From assembly GCA_017530105.1 (NCBI GenBank), contig JAFXMW010000054.1:1-33926 (forward strand): DNA of 33,926 bases. Reading direction: 5' to 3'. Both the position numbers and the translations under genes were made by a program. The stretch comes from Bacteroidales bacterium. Its GTDB lineage: Bacteria > Bacteroidota > Bacteroidia > Bacteroidales > P3. Below the pieces are notes generated by a model. That model was not told where the DNA came from, searched no databases, and saw only the letters and a list, made by a program, of their open reading frames with translations. This document shows, piece after piece, positions 20,579-27,083 of the stretch. Positions within the stretch are counted from its first letter, which is position 1; every line of letters starts with the position of its first letter.

Positions 20579-20670
20579 GTGCCGTCGGCAAGTTGCGCGA
20601 TAGTGACAGTCGCACCCCTTCGGGTGCGACTGTCAGAAGTCCCCTTGAATGGCCTTGCCGGCACTTTTTT
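20579..20670 (+). ncRNA. Candidate structured RNA with intrinsic terminator
   Basis: The 478-nt gap 20349-20826 holds no convincing protein gene but has strong RNA structure on the plus strand. An outer stem joins GTGCC-GTC-GGCAAG (20579-20592) to CTTGCCGGCAC (20654-20664), perfect except for a 3-nt bulge, and is followed at once by six T. It encloses a perfect 14-bp hairpin, TGACAGTCGCACCC paired with its complement (20604-20635, loop CTTC). The GC-rich part begins near 20520 and includes a further CCC-TTTC-GGGG hairpin. It could be a free small RNA of up to about 170 nt or a leader/attenuator of the downstream gene. A promoter for the downstream gene follows right after, favouring a separate transcript. 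I found no clear promoter for the RNA itself. Confidence 0.45.
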
Positions 20671-20680
20671 CTTCGCCGAG

Positions 20681-20712
20681 TTGCATTATTTGATTGTTTT
20701 TTTGTATTTTTG
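20681..20712 (+). promoter_or_regulatory. Promoter of the membrane protein-efp-M28 gene group
   Basis: TTG (20681-20683), a 21-nt spacer and a perfect -7 box TATTTTTG (20705-20712). Transcription would start near 20718, giving a leader of about 108 nt before the ATG at 20827. The leader carries a small GCAGC/GCTGC hairpin (20802-20817) just ahead of the start codon. Confidence 0.65.
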
Positions 20713-20826
20713 CAACGCGGAAACAATGTACACTTTGTATCCGTGCGCGCTGTATCGTGTAGTTTGTCAGGACAATAATAACAATTAATAACAATAATCC
20801 CGCAGCGGTTTTGCTGCATTTAGTTT

Positions 20827-21099
20827 ATGAATTACCAAAGAAGACTGAGAATTTACGAGTGGATTTCGTACATCCTGATTGTGGGAGCCACGGTTGTATA
20901 CTTTATTCTCCGCGACAGGGGTGCATGGGCGTTGAATCTGACGCTGTGTGTCCTGGTGCTGGCGGTGTTCAGCCGTCTGATGATGGAACGCACGCGCCGC
21001 CAGGCCGCGGATGCCGAGAACGAGGAGCTGAAGAACGACCTTCGCCGCCTGACCCAGCTGTATGCCGAGGAGAAGAAGAAACACCCTTCGGGCAATTGA
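20827..21099 (+). CDS. Small two-helix membrane protein
   Basis: A 90-residue protein with two membrane helices (about 11-27, EWISYILIVGATVVYFI, and 34-49, ALNLTLCVLVLAVFSR) and a charged, helical C-terminal tail (RRQAADAENEELKNDLRRL) that looks like a short coiled coil facing the cytoplasm. The function is unknown to me. It lies 44 nt upstream of efp and shares the promoter at 20681-20712. A role alongside EF-P is possible but is only positional. Confidence 0.75.
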   Translation: MNYQRRLRIYEWISYILIVGATVVYFILRDRGAWALNLTLCVLVLAVFSRLMMERTRRQAADAENEELKNDLRRLTQLYAEEKKKHPSGN

Positions 21100-21143
21100 T
21101 TTTTGACAAAAAACAATAAATTAATAACAAAAAACTTTTTACA

Positions 21144-21707
21144 ATGGCAACAACCGCAGATATTAAAAATGGTCTTTGCATCAATTTCAACAACGACATC
21201 TACACTATTGTCGAATTCCTCCATGTGAAACCGGGTAAGGGTGCCGCTTTTGTCCGCACGAAGATGCGCAACGTGAAGACAGGGCGTATGCTGGAGAACA
21301 CGTTTCCCAGCGGTGCCAAGATTGACGTGGTGAGGGTGGAACGCCGTCCTTACACTTACCTTTATAAGGAGGGGGACATGCATGTGTTTATGCACACCGA
21401 GACGTATGAGCAGATTTACATCCCCGAGAGCATCATCAATGCTCCCCAGTTCCTGAAGGACGGCCAGTATGTGGAAATCACCGTGGCCGCCGACAGCGAG
21501 ACTCCCCTTATCTGTGAACTCCCCCCGTTCATCGAGACCGTGGTCACCTACACCGAGCCTGGTTTTGCGGGCAACACCGCCACCAACGCGATGAAGGACG
21601 CCACTGTGGAGCCGGGCGTGCAGGTTCGCGTGCCTCTGTTTATCAAGGAGGGGGAACGCATCAAAGTGGATACCCGCACCTGCGAGTATGCCGAACGCTT
21701 GAAGTGA
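21144..21707 (+). CDS. efp: Elongation factor P
   Basis: Relieves ribosome stalling at polyproline stretches. The 187 residues show the three-domain EF-P order: an N-terminal KOW-like domain with the loop [13 protein letters not shown], an OB domain ([19 protein letters not shown]) and the C-terminal OB domain ([25 protein letters not shown], ending [17 protein letters not shown]). Lys32 in the loop is the position equivalent to the modified Lys34 of E. coli EF-P. No modification enzymes (EpmA/EpmB or EarP) are in the window; EarP would need Arg here, so that route is excluded by the Lys. The stop overlaps the next ATG by one base (TGATG). Confidence 0.97.
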   Translation: MATTADIKNGLCINFNNDIYTIVEFLHVKPGKGAAFVRTKMRNVKTGRMLENTFPSGAKIDVVRVERRPYTYLYKEGDMHVFMHTETYEQIYIPESIINAPQFLKDGQYVEITVAADSETPLICELPPFIETVVTYTEPGFAGNTATNAMKDATVEPGVQVRVPLFIKEGERIKVDTRTCEYAERLK

Positions 21708-22720
21708 TGAGACATCTATTTATCGTAATGGGACTGGCGGCGGTTCTGCTGGCCGGATGCCACGGCGCAGGCAACAAGCAGGCTGCCAAAAGGAGCTTTA
21801 TTGACTACGCCAATGTCGAGACACCCGACTTCGACGCCGACAGCGCATACGCTTTTGTGGCCAGCCAGGTGGCCTGCGGGTTCCGAACCCCAGGCAGCGA
21901 GGGGCAGGCGAGATGTGCAGACTATCTGGTAAGCCAGATGAACCGGTGGTGCGACACCGTTGTGGTGCAGAATTTCACCACAACACTGTGGAACGGCACC
22001 GAGGTGAAGGGGAAGAATATCATTGCCACGATCAATGCCAAAGAGGGGAGCCCCGAGGGCAAACGGGTGTTGCTGGGTGCCCATTGGGACAGCCGCGCAT
22101 GGGCAGACCATGATGCCGACGAAGCCAACCGCCGCAAACCTTTTGACGGCGCCAACGACGGCGCCAGCGGGGTTGGGGTGTTGATGGAGTTGGCGCGTGC
22201 CGTCGCCTCGCAGAGGCTGACTATCCCCATAGATATTATCTTCTTCGACGTGGAGGACCAGGGGACACCGGACTGGGCAGACTCGTATGATGAGGAGAGT
22301 TGGTGCAAGGGGTCGCAGTATTGGAGCGCAACCCCCCACGTGCCATTCTATACCGCCACCTACGGTGTGCTTTTGGACATGGTGGGGACCGAGCAGCCCC
22401 GCTACACCAAGGAGCAGATAAGCCGCGAATATGCCGGGGGCATCATGAACAAGCTGTGGGCTGCCGCCTCGACCATGGGCTACGCCAGCATGTTCCTGAA
22501 CAACGAGACCGCCCCGATTCTGGACGACCACTATTATGTGAACCGGATTGCGGGCATCCCGATGGTGGACATTGTGCAGAACTCGCCAGGGTGCAGTTTC
22601 TTCAAGCACTGGCACACGACAGGCGACAATATGTCGCATGTTGACAAGAACAGTCTCAAGGCTGTGGGCATTGTGCTGCTGAAAACGCTCTACGGTGATT
22701 ATGGAGAATTGAGGGATTGA
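21707..22720 (+). CDS. M28-family lipoprotein, probable glutaminyl cyclase
   Basis: A zinc hydrolase-fold lipoprotein of 337 residues with leader [18 protein letters not shown]. Metal-site motifs of the M28 fold are present: GAHWDSRAW (H126, D128), GANDGASGVGVL (D151), FFDVEDQGTPD (E183, D184) and HWHTTGDNMSHVD (H303). The wider pattern, including SWCKGSQYWS, LLDMVG and ITDDHYYVN-like APILDDHYYVNRIAGIP, resembles from memory the Bacteroidota type II glutaminyl cyclases such as that of Porphyromonas gingivalis more than aminopeptidases. Such enzymes convert N-terminal Gln of exported proteins to pyroglutamate. The exported proteins in this window do expose Gln, which supports that reading. ATG 21707 is preferred over GTG 21704. 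An aminopeptidase remains possible. Confidence 0.8.
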   Translation: MRHLFIVMGLAAVLLAGCHGAGNKQAAKRSFIDYANVETPDFDADSAYAFVASQVACGFRTPGSEGQARCADYLVSQMNRWCDTVVVQNFTTTLWNGTEVKGKNIIATINAKEGSPEGKRVLLGAHWDSRAWADHDADEANRRKPFDGANDGASGVGVLMELARAVASQRLTIPIDIIFFDVEDQGTPDWADSYDEESWCKGSQYWSATPHVPFYTATYGVLLDMVGTEQPRYTKEQISREYAGGIMNKLWAAASTMGYASMFLNNETAPILDDHYYVNRIAGIPMVDIVQNSPGCSFFKHWHTTGDNMSHVDKNSLKAVGIVLLKTLYGDYGELRD

Positions 22721-23151
22721 GCATTGAGAGGTTTTTTCTATGGGTGGGGCTGGCTGCCGCCTGTGCTGCCGTTTGCAGTTGCGGGAAGGAGCGGATGTGC
22801 AACGTGCCTATAGGCAACGCCACTTGCCAGATTGACCCCAACTCTCCACTATATCCGGGTCTGAACAATACCAACGGATACGAATACCTTGTGGGAGGAT
22901 ATCAAGGCATTGTGGTGGTACGCACGGGGTGGTATGATTTTGTCGCCTACGAATGTACCTGTCCCCACGACGAGGGGTTGTTGGAGATGGCAAAGGGGTA
23001 TGGCAATCTGGTGCTGGAGTGTCCCGAATGTGGGTCGCAGTTCAGCACTTTCGGCGACGGGTTCCCTCTCGACGGAAGCGTCACCTCTTGTCCTCTCTAC
23101 CAATACAACACCTATTACGATGGCTCAATCCTGTATATCAACAACTACTGA
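22717..23151 (+). CDS. Rieske-like iron-sulfur lipoprotein with variant ligands
   Basis: A 144-residue lipoprotein. The best start is TTG 22717, which overlaps the previous stop (TTGA) and gives the leader ERFFLWVGLAAACAAVCSC. The Rieske-like part has a first motif C82-P-H84 (ECTCPHDEG) and a second motif C102-P-E-C105 (ECPECGSQFS), followed by the typical SQFS-x-x-GDG loop and SCPLYQY. The canonical second motif is CxxH, so the fourth ligand is Cys instead of His. This suggests either a 3Cys-1His cluster or a changed function. There is no oxygenase or cytochrome partner nearby. The gene ends before a strong terminator and is the last of the efp group. Confidence 0.75.
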   Translation: MSIERFFLWVGLAAACAAVCSCGKERMCNVPIGNATCQIDPNSPLYPGLNNTNGYEYLVGGYQGIVVVRTGWYDFVAYECTCPHDEGLLEMAKGYGNLVLECPECGSQFSTFGDGFPLDGSVTSCPLYQYNTYYDGSILYINNY

Positions 23152-23175
23152 CGGGCTACCGACGGCTTGATAAAG

Positions 23176-23212
23176 AACGAGGAGAGTTTTTTTGCAAAAG
23201 GCTCTCCTCGTT
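23176..23212. terminator. Bidirectional terminator between Rieske-like gene and queD
   Basis: A perfect 11-bp stem AACGAGGAGAG/CTCTCCTCGTT (23176-23186 with 23202-23212) with a 15-nt loop. A run of T follows on the plus strand (23212-23222, one C and one G interrupting), and A-rich sequence lies on the other side. It serves two convergent genes. Confidence 0.85.
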
Positions 23213-23232
23213 TCGTTTTTTTCGGGTCATCC

Positions 23233-23667
23233 TTACATGAGCAGGAGTTCGGCGCAGGAAGTTTCGGTTTCGTAGAGTTTGAGTGAATAGAGCTGCACCC
23301 CGTCGGGCAGTTTCCCTTCCAACAGTTCGGCGAAATGGAACAGCAGGTTCTCGGTGGTGGGCTGGAATGGGAGCAGTATGAGTTTGGCCGCATATCCGCC
23401 GAGGCTGTCGGGGGCATCGGTAGCGCTGTCCTGTTTGCGGGGAAGGACCAGGGCGTGGTCGAAGGGCAGGACTATCTGTTGCTCGACAATCTGCTTGATG
23501 GCGCTGAAGTCAAGCACCATCCCGTCGGGACCCGGCTCGCCTACGGCCTGCACGGTTACATGCAGTTTGTAGGTGTGGCCGTGTATGTTTCGACATTTGC
23601 CTTGATAGAGGGGCAGCGCATGTGCCATGTCGAAGGTGAACTGTTTGGTGAGGCGAAGTTTCTTCAT
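23233..23667 (-). CDS. queD: 6-carboxy-5,6,7,8-tetrahydropterin synthase (QueD/PTPS family)
   Basis: Converts 7,8-dihydroneopterin triphosphate to 6-carboxytetrahydropterin for queuosine-type deazapurine synthesis. In a 144-residue protein the zinc His ligands are in FDMAHAL and RNIHGHTYKLHV, the catalytic Cys lies just before them (QGKCRNIHGH), and the catalytic Asp-His pair is in LPFDHALVL. TENLLFHFAELL and LKLYETETSCAELL complete the family pattern. The Cys ahead of NIHGH favours QueD over eukaryotic-type PTPS. ATG 23667 is chosen over TTG 23676. No other queuosine genes are visible; it follows an exported nitroreductase by 57 nt. Confidence 0.9.
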   Translation of the reverse strand: MKKLRLTKQFTFDMAHALPLYQGKCRNIHGHTYKLHVTVQAVGEPGPDGMVLDFSAIKQIVEQQIVLPFDHALVLPRKQDSATDAPDSLGGYAAKLILLPFQPTTENLLFHFAELLEGKLPDGVQLYSLKLYETETSCAELLLM

Positions 23668-23724
23668 CTCTTTCAACCGTTTCGAGAGTTTTCGGAGGGC
23701 GACAGAAGGGGTCGGCCTTTGGGG

Positions 23725-24444
23725 TTATTGCATGGGGAGTCCCACGGGATGCGCCAGGAGGGCACGTCCGTTTTTGATGTTGAGCAGTTTGTGGATGGCG
23801 TCGCGCTCGATGGCTCCGCAGGCCACGGTGCCCAGTTTTGCCGAGGCACAGAAGAGGTAGATGTTCTGGCTGACATATCCGCAGTCGACAGCGGCGTAGA
23901 AGTCGCGAGTCTCGGTGTCCTTGAACACTTCCATCCTGTCGTAATTGGCCACGATGACAACGGCGACGGGAGCCACGACGAAGTGTTTCTGCTTGCTGAT
24001 GATGCCGCGGTGATCGCCACGCAACACCGTTTCGAGGGTGTTGGTGAGGGCGTCGTATTTGAATACTCCCTCATGGGTGAAGAGGTAGATGTCGAATTCC
24101 TGCACGTTGACAGCGGAGGGGACTACACGTCTTTTCTCGCCGGGGCGGTTGAAGCCGTAGGCGCTCCACAAGAGGGAGGAGACCATCTCGGGTGGGATTT
24201 CCTCTTCGCGGAGTTCGCGGATGGTGCGACGCTGCTGCAGTGCGGCAAACAGGGGTGCTTCCATGCCTTTGGCGGGCGGGGGGAGCTGACGGATGTCGAG
24301 ACCGGAGGCGGCTTTGTCGGACACGTTGAGGTCCTTGGTGTTGACCGCCGAGGAGGGGATGCGTTTGCGGGGGTCTTTCTTCTGTGCCTGCAACCCACCG
24401 GCGGCAAGCAGGAGGACGAGGGTCATGATGAGAATCTTTTTCAT
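23725..24444 (-). CDS. Exported SagB-type nitroreductase
   Basis: An FMN-dependent oxidoreductase of the nitroreductase fold, substrate unknown. It is unusual in carrying a signal peptide (MKKILIMTLVLLLAAGGLQA) that leaves Gln-21 at the mature N-terminus, so it works in the envelope. The FMN-binding RRTIREL (typical Arg-Arg-Ser/Thr-x-R) appears near residue 72. It is followed by LLWSAYGFNRPGEKRRVVPSA, the SagB-like segment, VFKYD and VDCGYVSQNIYLFCASAKLGTVACGAI. At 239 residues it is about normal for the short form. It lies 15 nt after clpX and is likely co-transcribed with it. Confidence 0.85.
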   Translation of the reverse strand: MKKILIMTLVLLLAAGGLQAQKKDPRKRIPSSAVNTKDLNVSDKAASGLDIRQLPPPAKGMEAPLFAALQQRRTIRELREEEIPPEMVSSLLWSAYGFNRPGEKRRVVPSAVNVQEFDIYLFTHEGVFKYDALTNTLETVLRGDHRGIISKQKHFVVAPVAVVIVANYDRMEVFKDTETRDFYAAVDCGYVSQNIYLFCASAKLGTVACGAIERDAIHKLLNIKNGRALLAHPVGLPMQ

Positions 24445-24458
24445 AGGGCTTGAATCTT

Positions 24459-25718
24459 TTAATTGATTAACGAATTATTGATATTGGATTTGTTGATTTT
24501 CTCCAAGGCCATGGGAGCTGTTACCACCAGGGTGGTGCCTTGCGCCATATTGGGCAGGTCGAACATGTAGTCGGTCATGATACTTTCCATGATGGAGCGT
24601 AGGCCACGGGCGCCCAGTTTGTACTGGAGTGCAGTGTTCACCACGGCATCCAAGGCTTCGGGGGTGAACTGGAGCGTGATGCCGTCCATCCTGAAAAGCA
24701 CTTCGTATTGTTTCACCAAGGCGTTGCGGGGCTCGGTGAGGATGCGGCGCAGGGCGTCGGCATCGAGGGGGGTGAGATGGGTGAGCATGGGGAACCGCCC
24801 CACAAGTTCGGGAATCAGTCCGAAATGCTTGAGGTCCATGGGGAGGACGTACTTGAGGAGGTTGTGGTTGTCGATGGCCTCGCGGGTGCGGGTGCCGTTG
24901 TAGCCGATTACATTGGCTTTGAGGCGTGAGGCGATGTGGCGTTCGATGCCGTCGAAGGCTCCTCCGGCAATGAAAAGGATGTTGCGGGTGTCGACCTGAA
25001 TCATGGGTTGCTCGGGGTGTTTGCGGCCTCCCTGCGGAGGGACGCTCACCACAGCCCCTTCGAGCAGTTTGAGCATGGCTTGCTGCACACCCTCGCCCGA
25101 GACGTCGCGGGTGATGGAGGGGTTGTCGCTCTTGCGGGCTATCTTGTCGATTTCGTCGATGAAGACGATGCCGCGCTCGGCGGCTTTCACATCGTAGTCG
25201 GCGGCCTGGAGCAGGCGCACAAGCACGTTCTCCACATCGTCGCCCACGTAGCCTGCCTCGGTCAGGGTGGTGGCGTCGGCTATGCAGAAGGGCACTTTGA
25301 GCACCCGCGCTATGGTGCGTGCCAGGAGGGTCTTGCCTGTTCCGGTCTCGCCCACAATGACGATGTTCGACTTCTCAATCTCCACCTCGTCGGCGACACG
25401 GCTGTCGGCGGAGTGGCGAAGGCGTTTGTAGTGGTTGTAGACCGCCACAGACAGAGCGCGCTTGGCATCCTCCTGCCCTATCACATATTGGTCGAGATGA
25501 GCCTTTATCTGCGCCGGAGAGGGTATGGGGCCGTCAACGTCGAAGGTGTCGGACCCGCCTTTGCCGGGATGAAGATGCTCTTTCAGCAGGATGCCCGCCT
25601 GCTCGACACACGAGTCGCAAATACAGGCGCCTCCCATGCCGGAGAAAAGCATGGCGGTCTGCGACTCGGGACGGCCACAGAATGAACAGACTCTCTGGTT
25701 GGTAGTTTTTTTAGCCAT
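24459..25718 (-). CDS. clpX: ATP-dependent Clp protease ATP-binding subunit ClpX
   Basis: A hexameric unfoldase that feeds proteins to ClpP. The 419 residues begin with the zinc-binding domain (CSFCGRPES to [10 protein letters not shown]). The AAA+ module follows: Walker A (GETGTGKT), pore loop ([16 protein letters not shown]), Walker B ([10 protein letters not shown]), the [14 protein letters not shown] loop and [12 protein letters not shown]. Sensor 2 is [10 protein letters not shown]. There is no clpP next to it; upstream, 87 nt away, is rodA. The downstream nitroreductase and queD run in the same direction. Confidence 0.97.
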   Translation of the reverse strand: MAKKTTNQRVCSFCGRPESQTAMLFSGMGGACICDSCVEQAGILLKEHLHPGKGGSDTFDVDGPIPSPAQIKAHLDQYVIGQEDAKRALSVAVYNHYKRLRHSADSRVADEVEIEKSNIVIVGETGTGKTLLARTIARVLKVPFCIADATTLTEAGYVGDDVENVLVRLLQAADYDVKAAERGIVFIDEIDKIARKSDNPSITRDVSGEGVQQAMLKLLEGAVVSVPPQGGRKHPEQPMIQVDTRNILFIAGGAFDGIERHIASRLKANVIGYNGTRTREAIDNHNLLKYVLPMDLKHFGLIPELVGRFPMLTHLTPLDADALRRILTEPRNALVKQYEVLFRMDGITLQFTPEALDAVVNTALQYKLGARGLRSIMESIMTDYMFDLPNMAQGTTLVVTAPMALEKINKSNINNSLIN

Positions 25719-25805
25719 TTCTTAGAGGTATTAAGTATTTTCGGGGTTTCGATTTTAGATAATTTTGAACGCTATGGGGTCGCTTTTTTCGGGATTGTAC
25801 GCTTT

Positions 25806-27083
25806 TTAAATCAGTGCATTTTTGTCGGCATCCTGACGGATGAAGATGAAGAGTAGCAATGTGAAGGCTATGAGCGACGACCCTCCATAGCTGAAATAGG
25901 GGAGCGGAATGCCGATAACAGGCACCAACCCCAACACCATGCCCACATTGATAGCAAAATGGAAGAAGAGGATGGAGGCGACACTGTAACCATAGAAACG
26001 CGCGAAGACCGACCGTTGCCGCTCGGCCATGGTGACAAGATAGACCAGCAGCCCCACATAGGCCGCTATCAGCAGCACTCCACCCACAAAGCCCCATTCC
26101 TCGCCCACGGTGCAGAAGATGAAGTCGGTCTCCTGTTCGGGCACAAAATCGGCCTTGGTGATGGTTCCGTTGAGGAACCCTTTGCCTATCAAGCCGCCCG
26201 AGCCGATGGCTATCTTGGCCTGGTCGACATTGTAGCCCACACCGCGCGGGTCTTCCACTTTGCCCAGAAGCACGTAGATGCGGTTGCGCTGGTGGGTTTC
26301 GAGCACATGCTCGAAGGTGAAGTCGACGGAGAGGGTGAAGAGGCAGCACAGCACGAAGAATCCCGCGGTGCGCCAATAGGTGCGCGCAGTGCGTTTCGAG
26401 AGCCACACAAAGAGATAGAGCAGGCAGATGACAAACAGGATGCCCATGAGCAGGAACTTGTTGATGAGCAAGGCCGACACGAAGAGGGCAATGGCCAGCA
26501 CACCGACAAGCAGGATGTAGTGCGAAAGCCCTTCGCGGAAGAAAGGCAGCAGGAAGGCCAGAAACACCAACGCCGAGCCTGTGTCGTGCTGCAGAAGCAC
26601 CAGACCGGCAGGCACCAGCACGAGCAACGCAAGGGTGAGACGGGTGCGCGGAAGGGTGAGGTCGATATCGATGGCACTGATATACTTGGCCACAGCCAAG
26701 GCGGTGGCGAATTTGGCGAACTCGGAAGGTTGGAACTTGAACGCCCCGAAGTCAATCCACGACTGGCCTCCGTTGGTAACGGTGCCGATAAACAGGGTGG
26801 CCACCAGCAATATCAGCACCACGCCGTAGATGATGTAGGAGCCGTTGGAAAACACCCGCGGATGGATGAGCAGCACACACACGGCTATCAGGAACGCCAC
26901 ACCCATCCACAAGAGCTGTTTGCCATGCTGGCGCGAGAAGTCGAACACCTGCGCATGGGTCTCGTCGTAGCAGGCGGCATATATATTCAGCCATCCGAAC
27001 AACACAATGACCAGATAGAGCATTATGGGTACCCAGTCGTATCGTTTCTTCTCGGCAGCGGACATTCGGTTTGCGGGCATCAT
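25806..27083 (-). CDS. rodA: Rod shape-determining protein RodA (SEDS glycosyltransferase)
   Basis: The peptidoglycan glycan-strand polymerase of the elongation machinery. This polytopic inner-membrane protein of 425 residues has about ten hydrophobic segments. Family motifs are GGQSWIDFGAFKFQPSEFAKF, QHDTGSALVFLAF, GYNVDQAKIAIGSGGLIGKG, and VPEQETDFIFCTVGEEWGF with the catalytic Asp in TDFIF. The C-terminal segment IPLPYFSYGGSSLIAF is also typical. The ATG at 27083 overlaps the mrdA stop (ATGA), so RodA and PBP2 are translationally coupled, as expected for partners. Confidence 0.96.
   Translation of the reverse strand: MMPANRMSAAEKKRYDWVPIMLYLVIVLFGWLNIYAACYDETHAQVFDFSRQHGKQLLWMGVAFLIAVCVLLIHPRVFSNGSYIIYGVVLILLVATLFIGTVTNGGQSWIDFGAFKFQPSEFAKFATALAVAKYISAIDIDLTLPRTRLTLALLVLVPAGLVLLQHDTGSALVFLAFLLPFFREGLSHYILLVGVLAIALFVSALLINKFLLMGILFVICLLYLFVWLSKRTARTYWRTAGFFVLCCLFTLSVDFTFEHVLETHQRNRIYVLLGKVEDPRGVGYNVDQAKIAIGSGGLIGKGFLNGTITKADFVPEQETDFIFCTVGEEWGFVGGVLLIAAYVGLLVYLVTMAERQRSVFARFYGYSVASILFFHFAINVGMVLGLVPVIGIPLPYFSYGGSSLIAFTLLLFIFIRQDADKNALI

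Noticed and set aside
20556-20819. Short reading frames on both strands inside the 20349-20826 gap.
   Set aside because: They lie over the strong hairpins, have no leader or family features and lack a fitting promoter and start context.
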